Assembly: GCA_014377705.1 (NCBI GenBank)
Contig: JACMPC010000041.1
Location: 1-41,051, forward strand
Length of the DNA stretch: 41,051 nt
Direction: 5' to 3'
Origin: Dermatophilaceae bacterium
GTDB taxonomy: Bacteria; Actinomycetota; Actinomycetes; Actinomycetales; Dermatophilaceae
Shown piece after piece: positions 27,179 through 40,813 of this stretch; position 1 is the stretch's first letter; each line of letters opens with the position of its first letter. The notes below the pieces were generated by a model that was given only the letters and a program-made list of their open reading frames with translations, made no database searches and was not told the DNA's origin. A program made the translations under genes and the position numbers.

Positions 27179-28390
27179 GTGCCTGACTCATTTGTCTATC
27201 TCGACCATGGCGCGACGACGCCGATGCTGCCCGAAGCCATTGAGGCGATGACCGCCCAGATGGCGACGGTCGGCAACGCCTCGTCGCTGCATACCTCGGG
27301 CCGTCTCGGCCGCCGGGTCGTCGAGGAGTCCCGCGAGTCGATTGCCCAGGCCCTGGGGGCCCGTCCATCCGAGGTGCTGTTCACCTCTGGTGGCACGGAG
27401 TCGGACAACCTGGCCATCAAGGGCACCTTCTGGGCCCGGCGTGACGCGGATCCCCGGCGGGTGCGCATCCTGGTCAGCACGGTCGAGCACCACGCCGTGA
27501 TGGACTGCGTCCAGTTCCTCGAGGCACACGAGGGTGCCAAGGTGACCTGGCTCGAGGTCGACCAGCTCGGCCGGGTCGACCCCGAGACGTTGCGTGCCGC
27601 CATCGAGACCGACCCCGCTGCGGTCGCGCTGGTCAGCGTGATGTGGGCTAACAACGAAGTCGGGACCGTCCAGCCCATCGCCGAGCTGGCTGCCGTCGCC
27701 CACGAGCTCGGTATCCCGATGCACAGCGACGCCGTCCAGGCCGTTGGCCAGCTCGAGGTGAGCTTCGCCGCGAGCGAGCTCGATCTCATGAGCGTCAGCG
27801 GCCACAAGATCGGCGGTCCGCTGGGCGTGGGCGCCCTGGTGGCCCGACGCGATGCCCAGCTCGTGCCCCTGAGCCACGGTGGCGGGCACGGGCGCCAGGT
27901 GCGAAGCGGCAGCCTCGACGTCCCCGCGATCCGCGGGTTCGCGGTGGCCATGCGCCATTCCTCGGCCCACCGAGAAGCCGCCACGGCCCGGATGATCACC
28001 CTGCGCGACAACCTTATCCGTGGTGCCCAGGCGGCCGGCTTCGATGTCCAGGTGACCGGTGACTGGGAGCCGGGGGACGGCACCCGGCGCCTTCCCGGCA
28101 ATGCGCACCTGCTCGTGCCCGGCTGCGACGGTGACTCCCTGCTCTACCTGCTGGACGCCGCCGGGGTCCAGTGCTCCACCGGATCCGCCTGCCAGGCCGG
28201 CGTGCCCCAGCCCAGCCACGTCCTGCTCGCCATGGGAATGTCGGAGCACCGGGCGCGCGGCGCGCTGCGGCTCACCCTGGGACACACCTCGACCCAGGCC
28301 GATGTCGACGCGTTCCTTGCCTCCCTGCCCGCGGCGGTCGAGCGCGCGCAGCGGGCTCAGACGGCCACCAGCACCAGGCCCACCCGCTGA
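27179..28390 (+). CDS. cysteine desulfurase (IscS/NifS family)
   Basis: A 403-residue class V PLP enzyme producing persulfide sulfur from L-cysteine. The N-terminus [18 protein letters not shown], the [14 protein letters not shown] motif, the PLP lysine K210 ([15 protein letters not shown]) and the catalytic cysteine C338 ([11 protein letters not shown]) are present. The short active-site loop after the cysteine resembles the group I IscS type. GTG at 27179 follows a -10-like box by 6 nt. The TGA shares one base with the mnmA ATG (TGATG), so the desulfurase is coupled to the tRNA thiolase it most likely supplies. A broader Fe-S role cannot be excluded. Confidence 0.94.
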   Translation: MPDSFVYLDHGATTPMLPEAIEAMTAQMATVGNASSLHTSGRLGRRVVEESRESIAQALGARPSEVLFTSGGTESDNLAIKGTFWARRDADPRRVRILVSTVEHHAVMDCVQFLEAHEGAKVTWLEVDQLGRVDPETLRAAIETDPAAVALVSVMWANNEVGTVQPIAELAAVAHELGIPMHSDAVQAVGQLEVSFAASELDLMSVSGHKIGGPLGVGALVARRDAQLVPLSHGGGHGRQVRSGSLDVPAIRGFAVAMRHSSAHREAATARMITLRDNLIRGAQAAGFDVQVTGDWEPGDGTRRLPGNAHLLVPGCDGDSLLYLLDAAGVQCSTGSACQAGVPQPSHVLLAMGMSEHRARGALRLTLGHTSTQADVDAFLASLPAAVERAQRAQTATSTRPTR

Positions 28391-29547
28391 TGCGTGTCGT
28401 CGCCGCGATGAGCGGGGGTGTCGACTCCGCCGTTGCCGCAGCCCGGATGCTCGATGCCGGGCACGAGGTCGTCGGGGTGCATCTGGCGCTGAGCCAGAAC
28501 GCCGCCACCCTGCGTGAGTGCGCGCGCGGTTGCTGCACCATCGAGGATGCCGGCGATGCCCGGCGGGTGGCCGACCTGATAGGGATCCCGTTCTATGTCT
28601 GGGACATGGCCGCGCGCTTCAGGCAGGACGTGGTCGACGACTTCATCGCCGAGTACGCCGCAGGGCGCACCCCCAACCCCTGCCTGCGCTGCAACGAGAA
28701 GATCAAGTTCGCGGCGTTGCTGGACAAGGCAATGGCACTGGGCTTTGATGCCGTGGCGACCGGCCACTACGCCCAGATCGTCGAGAGAGCCTCCGGCGCA
28801 AGGGAGCTGCACCGCGCCGTCGACATGGGCAAAGATCAGTCCTACGTGCTGGGCGTGCTCGATGCCGGCCAGCTGGCGAGGTCGTTCTTCCCCCTGGGCG
28901 ACACGGCCAAGCCACAGGTCCGGCAGGAGGCGGCAGTGCGCGGGTTCTCTGTCGCGGCCAAGCCGGACAGCCACGACATCTGCTTCATCCCGGACGGCGA
29001 CACGGGCAAGTGGCTCACCGACCGTCTCGGCGAGCAGCCAGGCGACATCGTGGAGATCGACGGCACCAAGGTGGGGGAGCACTGGGGCGCCTACGCGTTC
29101 ACGGTCGGGCAGCGCAGGGGCCTGCGCCTCGGCCAGCCGGCAGCCGGCGGCGAGCCACGCTACGTCGTCGAGGTCCAGCCCCGGACCAACACCGTCGTGG
29201 TCGGGATCAGCGAGCTTCTCGGCGTCGACGCGATCACCGGAGACCATGCCCGGTGGTGCGGCCCGGCGCCGCAGGGAGTGGTGTCGGTGGGCGCGCAGGT
29301 CCGTGCCCACGGCGAGGAGATCCCCGCGACGGCCTGGGCCGACGGGGAAGCGGTCGAGGTGCGTCTGCAGCGTCGCATCCGTGGTGTCGCGCCAGGACAG
29401 TCGGTGGTCCTGTACGAGGGGACCCGGGTGCTCGGATCCGCCACGATTGCCAGCGCAACCACGATCCCGAACTCCACGACCAGGGCAGCGGCGATGGCGG
29501 ACGGGTCAGGCAACGCCGTGGCAGGCAGTCCGCCGGCGGCCGGTTAG
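28390..29547 (+). CDS. mnmA: tRNA-specific 2-thiouridylase
   Basis: A 385-residue enzyme thiolating U34 of tRNA(Lys/Glu/Gln) using ATP and persulfide sulfur. The PP-loop is [11 protein letters not shown] (residues 7-17). The catalytic cysteines are C98 ([12 protein letters not shown]) and C198 ([11 protein letters not shown]), close to C102 and C199 of E. coli MnmA. The central GQRRGLRLG and C-terminal beta-barrel ([23 protein letters not shown]) are present. A Thr/Ala-rich tail of about 30 residues follows the conserved end. ATG 28390 overlaps the desulfurase stop by one base. It is followed after 9 bp by the MetE-like gene. Confidence 0.95.
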   Translation: MRVVAAMSGGVDSAVAAARMLDAGHEVVGVHLALSQNAATLRECARGCCTIEDAGDARRVADLIGIPFYVWDMAARFRQDVVDDFIAEYAAGRTPNPCLRCNEKIKFAALLDKAMALGFDAVATGHYAQIVERASGARELHRAVDMGKDQSYVLGVLDAGQLARSFFPLGDTAKPQVRQEAAVRGFSVAAKPDSHDICFIPDGDTGKWLTDRLGEQPGDIVEIDGTKVGEHWGAYAFTVGQRRGLRLGQPAAGGEPRYVVEVQPRTNTVVVGISELLGVDAITGDHARWCGPAPQGVVSVGAQVRAHGEEIPATAWADGEAVEVRLQRRIRGVAPGQSVVLYEGTRVLGSATIASATTIPNSTTRAAAMADGSGNAVAGSPPAAG

Positions 29548-29550
29548 GCT
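29545..29550 (+). promoter_or_regulatory. -10-like box of the MetE-like gene
   Basis: TAGGCT overlaps the mnmA stop codon (TAG) and lies 6 nt before the GTG at 29557, suggesting an internal promoter with a leaderless transcript. Confidence 0.4.
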
Positions 29551-29556
29551 CTCGAG

Positions 29557-30555
29557 GTGAGCAGAGCCAGCGGGGTCGGGTCGTGGCCGGGTGCCGACGT
29601 ACGCCAGGCGGTGGCCGCAGTCCGGGACCTGCTCAGCGAGGACGGGCTTCCGTACCTCCCGGAGCTTCCGGCCCGCGGGCCCGGTGCCGACATCATTGGT
29701 CGCAGCGCAGGGCTGCTGGCCGATCTGGCGGTTGACCTGCAGCCGATGGGCTGGCGGTTCGTCGACCGGCCCGGCCGCGATGCCCATCGCACCTCGGGGC
29801 TGATGCGCCAGGACCTCGATGAGCTGGCCGAGGCCTTTGACGGTTATGCCGGCGACCTCAAGGTCCAGATCGCCGGTCCCTGGACCCTGGCCTCCTCCGT
29901 CTGGCTGCACCGCGGTGAGCGTTCGGTGGTCGACGCCGGCGCCACCCGCGACGTGGTCGCCTCCCTGGCGCAGGGACTGCGCGTCCATCTGGGCGTGGTC
30001 GCGCAGCTCCTCCCGAAGGCGACCCTGGTGGTCCAGATCGACGAACCGGGCCTTCCGTCGGTTCTGGCGGGACGGCTGCCCACCGCCTCGGGCTTCGGAC
30101 GGATCCGGGCCATCGACCCGACTGCCGCGGCCGAGGGCCTGCGCGACGTGGTCGCGCCCGCCGGCGACCGGCATACCGTCGTGCACTGTTGTGCTCCGGA
30201 GGTCCCGTTCGTCCTGCTGCGGGACACCGGGGTGAAGGCGGTGTCGGTGGACGTCGCGCTGTTGAGCCCCAAGGGCTGGGAGTCCCTGGCAGCCACTGTC
30301 GAGTCCGGCCTTGCCCTGTGGGCCGGGGTGGTGCCCACCGACCACGCAGATGCGGGAGCGAGGAGCCAGGTCACCGATGTCATCGGGCCGCTGGTCAAGG
30401 CCTGGCGGCGGGTCGGGCTGCCGGTGCCGGACCTGTCCCGGGTGACCCTCACGCCTGCCTGTGGTCTGGCCGGGTTCACCCCCGCGGGGGCCCGCACCGC
30501 TCAACGGCTGGCTGTGGATGCGGCCCGTGCCCTGACCGAGACCGCAGGAAGCTGA
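29557..30555 (+). CDS. one-domain MetE-like protein (cobalamin-independent methionine synthase fold)
   Basis: A 332-residue protein of the UROD/MetE-like TIM barrel, corresponding to the catalytic C-terminal half of MetE alone. N-terminal GVGSWPG, the QIDEPGLPSVL segment (D162, E163), the zinc-ligand pair H210-x-C212 (VVHCCAPE) and the third ligand C302 (TPACGLAGF) are conserved. It could therefore bind zinc and a homocysteine-like thiol. The folate-binding N-terminal half of classical MetE (about 750 residues total) is missing, so the methyl donor is uncertain; some core-MetE proteins use methylcorrinoids. Databases often label it methionine synthase. GTG 29557 is 9 bp after mnmA, and the gene lies in a conserved mnmA-ligA neighbourhood of actinobacteria (from memory). 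Confidence 0.85.
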   Translation: MSRASGVGSWPGADVRQAVAAVRDLLSEDGLPYLPELPARGPGADIIGRSAGLLADLAVDLQPMGWRFVDRPGRDAHRTSGLMRQDLDELAEAFDGYAGDLKVQIAGPWTLASSVWLHRGERSVVDAGATRDVVASLAQGLRVHLGVVAQLLPKATLVVQIDEPGLPSVLAGRLPTASGFGRIRAIDPTAAAEGLRDVVAPAGDRHTVVHCCAPEVPFVLLRDTGVKAVSVDVALLSPKGWESLAATVESGLALWAGVVPTDHADAGARSQVTDVIGPLVKAWRRVGLPVPDLSRVTLTPACGLAGFTPAGARTAQRLAVDAARALTETAGS

Positions 30556-30562
30556 GCACCAG

Positions 30563-34371
<3,809 letters not shown>

Positions 34372-34498
34372 GCCGAACGCCGGCGGATCCGTTCCTCACG
34401 ACGTCTACGGCCGATGAGCCGGGCAGGCTGCAGGAGCGGCAGGCTGCGCCGGTCCCCGGCCGCGGCCCACAAATCCGGACCGCGGACGGAGGTCTGGC

Positions 34499-34840
34499 TC
34501 AGGCGGGCTGGAGGGTGTAGTCGACCGTCTGCACGATGCACATGCCGTCCTTGAAGATGAACGTGTCGACAGCGTGCTCCGCCTTGCGTCCGCCTCCGAT
34601 CGCCGACCACTCCAGGTAGAGCACGTCGTCGGCGAACACCGTCTCGAGCTGCCAGGCGGCCGAGGGGAGATCGCTGAGCAGCTGGGTGAATACCTGGCGA
34701 GCACCATCCTTGCCGCGGTAGACCTTCTTGTTCACGATCAGGATCGCGTCCTGCGTGTAGTCGGAGACGATCCCCTCGAGGTCGCCGGCCCCCAGCACCT
34801 GTCCGTGGTGGGCGAAGACCTCTTCGGGCGTACGTGTCAT
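34499..34840 (-). CDS. NTF2-like/SnoaL-type small protein
   Basis: A 113-residue protein with the cone-shaped NTF2-like fold: an N-terminal helix (PEEVFAHHGQVLGAGDLEGIVSDY), the TQDAILIVNKKVYRGKDGARQVF segment typical of the SnoaL/ketosteroid isomerase group, and strands ending in FIFKDGMCIVQTVDYTLQ. The pocket residues give no reliable clue to an enzymatic activity. ATG 34840 is preceded on the minus strand by GAGAGG. The longer frame upstream has no homology. It is divergent from the alcohol dehydrogenase gene. Confidence 0.85.
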   Translation of the reverse strand: MTRTPEEVFAHHGQVLGAGDLEGIVSDYTQDAILIVNKKVYRGKDGARQVFTQLLSDLPSAAWQLETVFADDVLYLEWSAIGGGRKAEHAVDTFIFKDGMCIVQTVDYTLQPA

Positions 34841-35003
34841 GGTCGTGCCTCTCGCTTGGTGTGAACCTCGGAACCTACGCCGAGCCGACCCCCGCCCGGA
34901 AGGGTGTCGCTGCGCCATCGGGGGCGCACCTGCCCGGTTTGGCCTACGGTGCGGGGAACGGGAAGGTCACCAGGGCTGCCCGGTGCTCGTCGTGGGAGGC
35001 GTG

Positions 35004-36038
35004 ATGAAAGCGGTTCGGCTGCATCGTTACCAGGAGCGTCCGGTCGTCCAGGAGATCTCCGACCCCAGGGCCACGGGGCCGCTGGACGTGGTCGTCAGGG
35101 TCGGCGGCGCCGGCTTGTGCCGCACTGACCTACACATCGTGCAGGGCCAGTGGGCGGACAAGAGCAACGTGGCATTGCCGTACACGCTGGGCCATGAGAA
35201 CGCCGGCTGGATCCATGAGGTCGGCGCGGCCGTGGATCACTTGCGGCCGGGTGACGCGGTGATCCTGCACCCGCTGGCGACCTGTGGCTTCTGCCGGGCC
35301 TGCCGGGCGGGCGACGACGTGCACTGCGAGGCCAGCGCCTTCCCGGGTATCGACACCGACGGGGGCATGGCGGACTTCATCAAGACCTCCGCGCGCTCGG
35401 TGGTCAGGCTCGCTCCCGGCATCCAGCCCGCCGACGTGGCCGCGCTGGCCGACGCCGGCCTCACGGCATACCACGCGGTGAAGAAGGCAGTCCCGATGCT
35501 GTACCCAGGCAGCACCTGTGTCGTCATCGGGGCAGGAGGGCTGGGGCACCTCGGTATCCAGTGCCTGCGTGCGATGAGCGCCACCCGCATCATCGTGCTG
35601 GACCCCAACGAGGAGGCCCTGGCGCTCACCCGCGGCTGGGGAGCCGACGAGACCGTGAAGGTCAACGCCGGGCATGTGGACCGGGTCCTGGAGATGACCG
35701 ACGGCAAGGGCGCCGAGGTGGTGCTGGACTTCGTCGGCGAGAAGGGCGCCGAGCGGGACGCGTGGGCGATGACCCGGCGCGCCGGCAGCGACTTCGTGAT
35801 CGGGTACGGCGGGACCGTCGACATCCCGACCATCGACGTGATCTCGACGGAACGAAACGTCGTCGGCAACCTCGTGGGCAGCTACAACGACCTGGTCGAG
35901 CTGATGGCACTCAACGCGTCCGGACGCGTCACCATGCTCACCCGCACCTACCCGCTGGCCGCGGTGGACGACGCGGTGAACGACCTCGAGGCGGGTCGGC
36001 TGCGAGGCCGCGGCATCCTTATCCCCGACGGTGCGTAG
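35004..36038 (+). CDS. zinc-dependent NAD(P) alcohol dehydrogenase (MDR superfamily)
   Basis: A 344-residue medium-chain dehydrogenase. Catalytic zinc ligands C39 (AGLCRTDLHIVQG) and H64-E65 (LGHENAGWIHEVG) and the structural zinc cysteines C94, C97, C100 and C108 (TCGFCRACRAGDDVHC) are present. The Rossmann motif is VVIGAGGLGHLGIQ, followed by an Asp (IIVLDPNEE) at the end of strand two, which favours NAD over NADP. It probably oxidises a primary or aromatic alcohol or reduces an aldehyde; the substrate is unknown. ATG 35004 follows a strong GGGAGG site. It stands alone between a divergent NTF2-like gene and a repeat-containing gap. Confidence 0.93.
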   Translation: MKAVRLHRYQERPVVQEISDPRATGPLDVVVRVGGAGLCRTDLHIVQGQWADKSNVALPYTLGHENAGWIHEVGAAVDHLRPGDAVILHPLATCGFCRACRAGDDVHCEASAFPGIDTDGGMADFIKTSARSVVRLAPGIQPADVAALADAGLTAYHAVKKAVPMLYPGSTCVVIGAGGLGHLGIQCLRAMSATRIIVLDPNEEALALTRGWGADETVKVNAGHVDRVLEMTDGKGAEVVLDFVGEKGAERDAWAMTRRAGSDFVIGYGGTVDIPTIDVISTERNVVGNLVGSYNDLVELMALNASGRVTMLTRTYPLAAVDDAVNDLEAGRLRGRGILIPDGA

Positions 36039-36106
36039 GGCCTGACCGGCTGGCTTGGCGGACTGGGGTCACCGCGAGCCGGGGCGCTGCCTGGTTCGTG
36101 TTTGAT

Positions 36107-36139
36107 GCGTGCCTGGTGCGTGCCTGGTGCGTGCCTGGT
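36107..36139 (+). repeat. three perfect 11-bp repeats after the alcohol dehydrogenase
   Basis: GCGTGCCTGGT occurs three times head to tail in the 219-bp gap between the dehydrogenase and the DUF4333 gene. I see no gene or clear promoter elsewhere in this gap. Confidence 0.9.
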
Positions 36140-36257
36140 GCTGCCTGCGTGGGAGGAGTCGTGGACGCGGACGGAAGCCTGACGGCGCTCGGGTAGCATC
36201 GCAGAATGACAGGGGCTGTCCGCGCACTTTGCTTGAGTCAGGGAGGATCTCCACCGC

Positions 36258-36761
36258 ATGAGCAGTCCCTATGAGCAGCAGCCGTTCGCGCGGCCCGGCC
36301 CCCGGCAGGACCAGCAGTCCCCGCCGCAACCCGGGCAGCTGCCGTACCCACCTCAGCAGCCTCAGTATCTGCCGCCACAGCCACAGCCGTCCCAGCCGGC
36401 ACCGAAGCAGAAGAACGGGCTCGCCGTCACCGCCCTGGTTGTCGCCTGTCTCGCACTGCTGCTCGTGCTGGGCCTGATCGCCTTCGTGGTTGTCACCGGG
36501 TTCTTCTCCCCGCCCGGGGAGCTGCAGGGGACCGCGCCCCAGGTTGTGGCCGGCCAGTCCTACAAGGGGACGCTGCTGGCCGACGAGCTGTCACGGGTCA
36601 TCACCGCCGACTCCGGTGACGTGAAGTCGATGAAGTGTCCTGAGACGCCTGTGAAGTCCGATGTCGTGGTCGACTGTCAGGGAGTGGTCGACGGCTATGA
36701 CTCCACGGTCTCGGTCACCTTCGAGGACGAGCTGGGTCACTTCACCCTCGTGGAGGGCTGA
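36258..36761 (+). CDS. DUF4333 domain membrane protein with Pro/Gln-rich N-terminus
   Basis: A 167-residue protein. Residues 1-50 are a disordered Pro/Gln-rich cytoplasmic tail (PQQPQYLPPQPQPSQP). Residues about 54-82 form one transmembrane helix (LAVTALVVACLALLLVLGLIA). The remaining 85 residues are extracytoplasmic and resemble DUF4333, with two cysteines (MKCPETP and VDCQG) that could form a disulfide. The function is unknown; the layout is common in actinobacterial envelope proteins. ATG 36258 is preceded by CAGGGAGGATC. The stop lies in a 24-bp tandem duplication. Confidence 0.85.
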   Translation: MSSPYEQQPFARPGPRQDQQSPPQPGQLPYPPQQPQYLPPQPQPSQPAPKQKNGLAVTALVVACLALLLVLGLIAFVVVTGFFSPPGELQGTAPQVVAGQSYKGTLLADELSRVITADSGDVKSMKCPETPVKSDVVVDCQGVVDGYDSTVSVTFEDELGHFTLVEG

Positions 36762-36796
36762 CGCCTGCACCCTCGTGGAAGCTGACGCCTGCACCC
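36744..36796 (+). repeat. 24-bp tandem duplication across the DUF4333 gene stop
   Basis: A unit combining ACCCTCGTGGAGG and GCTGACGCCTGCACCC repeats at a 24-bp period just over twice. The first copy contains the stop codon. Confidence 0.75.
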
Positions 36797-36820
36797 ACGC
36801 CGAGGTAGGCCCTCGGCGTG
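36796..36820 (+). terminator. strong hairpin before gatC
   Basis: CACGCCGAGG and CCTCGGCGTG form a perfect 10-bp GC-rich stem with a 5-nt loop, 35 bp after the DUF4333 gene stop. There is no T-run. It should insulate the gat operon. Confidence 0.65.
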
Positions 36821-36882
36821 GCTTCGCCTGGGCAGGGGGGGCGCGGCCGGTAAGCACCCGTCATACCGCTGTGTCGGCCCAC

Positions 36883-36888
36883 TAGACT
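36883..36888 (+). promoter_or_regulatory. -10-like box of the gatCAB operon
   Basis: TAGACT lies 7 nt before the gatC ATG without a ribosome binding site, consistent with a leaderless operon start. The same hexamer precedes the cysteine desulfurase. Confidence 0.5.
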
Positions 36889-36895
36889 TCAGGGC

Positions 36896-37192
36896 ATGTC
36901 CGCAATCTCTCGCGACGATGTCGCCCACCTCGCCATGCTCGCGCGCATCGATCTCAGTGACGCAGAGCTCGACAAGATGTCCGGTGAGCTCGCCATCATC
37001 CTTGAGTCCGTTGCCCGGGTGAGCGAGGTGGCCACCGATGACGTGCCGCCGACGTCGCACCCGCTGCCGATGACCAATGTGAACCGGCCCGACGTGGTGC
37101 GTCCCAGCCTGACCGCCGAAGCGGTGCTGGCTGCCGCGCCCGCCTCCGAGCAGCAGCGCTTCTCCGTTCCGCGGATCCTGGACGGGGACTGA
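36896..37192 (+). CDS. gatC: aspartyl/glutamyl-tRNA amidotransferase subunit C
   Basis: A 98-residue GatC, the small belt-like subunit that holds GatA and GatB together. It shows the typical [36 protein letters not shown], then [28 protein letters not shown] and the C-terminal [10 protein letters not shown]. The complex amidates misacylated Glu-tRNA(Gln) and Asp-tRNA(Asn). It heads the operon, with gatA following after 54 bp. Confidence 0.96.
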   Translation: MSAISRDDVAHLAMLARIDLSDAELDKMSGELAIILESVARVSEVATDDVPPTSHPLPMTNVNRPDVVRPSLTAEAVLAAAPASEQQRFSVPRILDGD

Positions 37193-37246
37193 CCCGCCCG
37201 CCATCTCCCTGCTGCCCGTCGAGTACCTCCGAACAAAGGTTCAGCC

Positions 37247-38803
37247 GTGACTTCTGACATCACCCGCGCGAGTGCCGCCGTGCTCGCGGATCGCCTGTCC
37301 CGCAAGGAGATCAGCGCGGTCGAGGCCACCCAGGCCCACCTCGACCGGATCGAGGCCGTGGACGGCTCGGTCAAGGCCTTCCTGCACGTTGACGCCGAGG
37401 GCGCGCTCGCGACCGCGCGTGAGGTGGACAAGCGCCGGATCGCCGGGGAGGACCTGCACATCCTGGCCGGCGTGCCGATCGCGGTGAAGGACATCGCGAC
37501 CACCATGGGCATGCCCACCACTGCCGGCTCCAAGATCCTGGCGGGCTGGATCCCGCCGTATGACGCCACGATCGTCACCAGGCTCAAGGCCGCCGGGATG
37601 CCGATCCTGGGCAAGACCAACATGGACGAGTTCGCGATGGGCTCCTCGACCGAGCACTCCGCCTACGGCCCCTCGCACAACCCGTGGGACCTCGAGCGGA
37701 TACCCGGCGGGTCCGGCGGTGGCTCGTCTGCCGCCGTCGCGTCCTACATGGCACCGCTGGCGATCGGCACCGACACCGGTGGGTCGATCCGTCAGCCCGC
37801 CGCGGTGACCGGCACTGTCGGGTGCAAGCCGACGTATGGCGGCGTCTCCCGCTACGGGCTGATCGCGCTGGCCAGCAGCCTGGACCAGGCCGGGCCGGTG
37901 TCGCGCACGGTGCTCGACGCCGCGCTCCTGCACTCGGTCATCGGTGGTTATGACCCGATGGACTCCACCTCCATCGACGCGCCGGTGCCCCCGGTGCTGG
38001 AGGCTGCCCGGCGCGCCGACGTGAAGGGCCTGCGTATCGGCGTGGTCAAGGAGCTCGGCGGCGAGGGTTACCAGCCAGGTGTCCGGGCCCGGTTCGAGGA
38101 GTCCGTGCAGCTGCTCGTGGACGCGGGCGCCGAGGTCGTCGAGGTGTCCTGCCCGAGCTTCGACTACGCGCTGGCGGCCTACTACCTGATCCTGCCGAGC
38201 GAGGCGTCCTCCAACCTGGCGAAGTTCGACGCCATGCGGTACGGCCTGCGCGTCCTGCCTGAGGGGGTCAAGGATCCCAGCGCCGAACAGGTCATGGCGG
38301 CCTCTCGCGACGCGGGGTTCGGCGACGAGGTCAAGCGTCGGATCATCCTTGGCACCTACGCGCTGTCCAGCGGCTACTACGACGCCTACTACGGCTCGGC
38401 CCAGAAGGTCCGCACCCTGATCCAGCGCGACTTTGCCGCGGCCTTCGAGAAGGCTGACGTGCTCGTCTCGCCGACCACGCCGACCACGGCGTTCAAGATC
38501 GGCGAGAAGATCAACGACCCGCTTGCCATGTACCTCAACGACATCGCGACGATCCCGGCGAACCTCTCAGGCATCCCCGGCATCTCGCTGCCGAGCGGGC
38601 TGGCCGACGAGGACGGGCTGCCGACCGGCATCCAGATTTTGGCTCCGGCCACCAGGGACGAGCGGTTGTATGGCGTGGGCGCGGCTCTGGAGGCCGCACT
38701 CGTCCAACGCTGGGGCGGGCCGCTGCTCGCCAGGGCGCCAGAGCTGCCGACCGGCGCCAACGGGGCGCCGACCACTGCTAACGGCCGGGAGGTCCGCGCA
38801 TGA
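37247..38803 (+). CDS. gatA: aspartyl/glutamyl-tRNA amidotransferase subunit A
   Basis: A 518-residue amidase-signature glutaminase subunit that releases ammonia from glutamine for transamidation. The Ser-cisSer-Lys triad is K81 (PIAVKDIA), S156 ([10 protein letters not shown]) and S180 ([12 protein letters not shown]), two residues beyond S. aureus GatA numbering. It is full length, with a short Ala/Thr-rich C-terminal tail. GTG 37247 follows an AAAGG site. The TGA overlaps the gatB ATG (ATGA), so A and B subunits are coupled. Confidence 0.97.
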   Translation: MTSDITRASAAVLADRLSRKEISAVEATQAHLDRIEAVDGSVKAFLHVDAEGALATAREVDKRRIAGEDLHILAGVPIAVKDIATTMGMPTTAGSKILAGWIPPYDATIVTRLKAAGMPILGKTNMDEFAMGSSTEHSAYGPSHNPWDLERIPGGSGGGSSAAVASYMAPLAIGTDTGGSIRQPAAVTGTVGCKPTYGGVSRYGLIALASSLDQAGPVSRTVLDAALLHSVIGGYDPMDSTSIDAPVPPVLEAARRADVKGLRIGVVKELGGEGYQPGVRARFEESVQLLVDAGAEVVEVSCPSFDYALAAYYLILPSEASSNLAKFDAMRYGLRVLPEGVKDPSAEQVMAASRDAGFGDEVKRRIILGTYALSSGYYDAYYGSAQKVRTLIQRDFAAAFEKADVLVSPTTPTTAFKIGEKINDPLAMYLNDIATIPANLSGIPGISLPSGLADEDGLPTGIQILAPATRDERLYGVGAALEAALVQRWGGPLLARAPELPTGANGAPTTANGREVRA

Positions 38804-40347
38804 GCACCGCCACCAACGGCCACGTCGCAGAGCCCGTCGTCGACTATGCCGAGGTCCTGAAGACCTACGACCCGGTGATGGGCCTGGAGGTTCACGTCGA
38901 GCTCAACACTGCGACCAAGATGTTCTGCGGCTGTGCGACCGGCTTCGGAGAAGCGCCGAACACGCAGACCTGCCCGGTGTGTCTCGGCCTGCCCGGGGCA
39001 CTGCCGGTCGTCAACGTCGCCGCGGTCGACTCGGCGATCCGGATCGGTCTCGCGCTCAACTGCGAGATCGCGTCGTGGTGCCGGTTCGCCCGCAAGAACT
39101 ACTTCTACCCGGACATGCCCAAGAACTTCCAGACCTCGCAGTACGACGAGCCGATCGCCTACAACGGCTACCTCGATGTCGAGATGCCGGACGGGTCGAC
39201 CTACCGCGTCGAGATCGAGCGCGCACACATGGAGGAGGACACCGGCAAGTCGCTGCACATCGGCGGCGCCACCGGACGGATCCACGGCGCGGACCACAGC
39301 CTGGTCGACTACAACCGGGCAGGTATCCCGCTCGTCGAGATCGTGACCAGGCCGCTGGTCGGTGCCGGGGCCCATGCTCCCGAGGTGGCCAAGGCGTATG
39401 TCGCGACGCTGCGCGACCTGCTCAAGGCGCTCAGGGTCAGCGACGTCCGGATGGAGCAGGGCTCGATCCGTTGCGACGTCAACCTGTCTCTGCGCGCCAG
39501 GTCGCAGGACCCGGCCGCTCAAAATGACGTCCCGCTCGGCACCCGCACCGAGACCAAGAACGTCAACTCGCTGCGGTCGGTCGAGCGGGCGGTGCGCTAC
39601 GAGATGACCCGTCATGCCGCGGTCCTGAACGGCGGTGCCTCGATCCTGCAGGAGACCAGGCACTGGCACGAGGACACCGGCGTCACCACGTCCGGACGGG
39701 TGAAGTCCGACGCCGACGACTACCGTTACTTCCCCGAGCCCGACCTCGTGCCGGTCGCCCCGACCCGGGAGCACGTCGAGGAGCTGCGCGCCACGATGCC
39801 CGAGCCGCCCGCCGAGCGCCGTCGCCGGCTCCAGGGCGACTGGGGCTACAGCGACCTGGAGATGCGCGACGTCATGAACGCCGGTGCGGTCCTGCTGATC
39901 GAGGAGACCGTGGCCGCCGGCGGAACTCCGGTCGGTGCGCGCAAGTGGTGGCTCGGCGAGATCGCCCGCCGCGCCAGTGCGCAGGCCCGTGACCTGGCGG
40001 ACTTCGGCGTGACTGCGGCTGATGTCGCCGAGCTCGACGGCCTGGTGACCTCAGGCCGGCTGAACGACTCGATGGCCCGCCAGGTGCTCGATGGCGTGCT
40101 GGCCTCAGAAGGCTCCCCGGTGGCCGTTGCCGACGCGCGAGGGCTTCGGCTGGTGAAGGATGACGGCGCGCTGTCGGACGCCGTCGACGCCGTCATCGCA
40201 GCCAACCCTGCTGTCGCCGACAAGGTGCGGGAGGGCAAGGTGGCCGCCGCTGGTGCGCTGATCGGTCAGGTCATGAAGGAGATGAAGGGCCAGGCGGATG
40301 CGGCCAGGGCCCGCGAGCTCATTCTCGAGAAGCTGGGCGCCGCCTAG
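38800..40347 (+). CDS. gatB: aspartyl/glutamyl-tRNA amidotransferase subunit B
   Basis: A 515-residue kinase and tRNA-binding subunit that activates the misacylated tRNA's side chain with ATP. Characteristic segments are [71 protein letters not shown] and [14 protein letters not shown]. The cradle zinc cysteines (FCGC and CPVC) are present. The C-terminal helical and YqeY-like tail domains end in [20 protein letters not shown] overlaps the gatA stop. It is the last gene of gatCAB. Confidence 0.97.
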   Translation: MSTATNGHVAEPVVDYAEVLKTYDPVMGLEVHVELNTATKMFCGCATGFGEAPNTQTCPVCLGLPGALPVVNVAAVDSAIRIGLALNCEIASWCRFARKNYFYPDMPKNFQTSQYDEPIAYNGYLDVEMPDGSTYRVEIERAHMEEDTGKSLHIGGATGRIHGADHSLVDYNRAGIPLVEIVTRPLVGAGAHAPEVAKAYVATLRDLLKALRVSDVRMEQGSIRCDVNLSLRARSQDPAAQNDVPLGTRTETKNVNSLRSVERAVRYEMTRHAAVLNGGASILQETRHWHEDTGVTTSGRVKSDADDYRYFPEPDLVPVAPTREHVEELRATMPEPPAERRRRLQGDWGYSDLEMRDVMNAGAVLLIEETVAAGGTPVGARKWWLGEIARRASAQARDLADFGVTAADVAELDGLVTSGRLNDSMARQVLDGVLASEGSPVAVADARGLRLVKDDGALSDAVDAVIAANPAVADKVREGKVAAAGALIGQVMKEMKGQADAARARELILEKLGAA

Positions 40348-40374
40348 GGTCTTGGTCCGACCGGGTGAGAGGGG

Positions 40375-40623
40375 CTACGAGGCTTTCCGCGAGATTCTTG
40401 GAACGCCGCGGAGAGGATCCTGCCTGCGGCGAGCCGTCGACGACCCTGGGTAGGAGGGGCGCGGGGGCGTGGCGGTGGCTCTGACATCGCTGAGCAGCTG
40501 GATCGTGCGGCGTACGTCCGAGGGCTTGCTGATGAGCATGGCGACGGTAATCGCCCAGAAGGCGATCGAGAGAACCAGTACGGCCTTGTACATCCTGTGC
40601 CTGCCAACTCGGGAACTCGTCAT
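40375..40623 (-). CDS. small single-helix membrane protein
   Basis: An 82-residue hypothetical protein. A basic N-terminus (MTSSRVGRHRMYK) leads into one strong hydrophobic helix (AVLVLSIAFWAITVAMLI, about residues 14-31) and then a polar, Arg/Pro/Ser-rich tail. The codon third positions stay G/C-rich in this frame, and the hydrophobic segment looks real. I recognise no family. A second start at the internal Met11 is possible. It is convergent with gatB, with a 27-bp gap, and in the same direction as the sugar dehydrogenase upstream. Confidence 0.55.
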   Translation of the reverse strand: MTSSRVGRHRMYKAVLVLSIAFWAITVAMLISKPSDVRRTIQLLSDVRATATPPRPSYPGSSTARRRQDPLRGVPRISRKAS

Positions 40624-40813
40624 GGCGGCGTCGTGCGCCGGTCATTCCAGAATCTCCCAGAACGGGCCGGGGCACATCAGCCTTATGGCCTGGTGGTGCC
40701 TCAGGTGTTCGGCTGACCCGTGTCCAGGATCACTGTCAGGAGGCTGGATCCGTCGCCGGACCTTCCATCACGGTGGGGGAACGGCTCGAAGCCCCGCGGC
40801 ACAGCCTGTTCGG

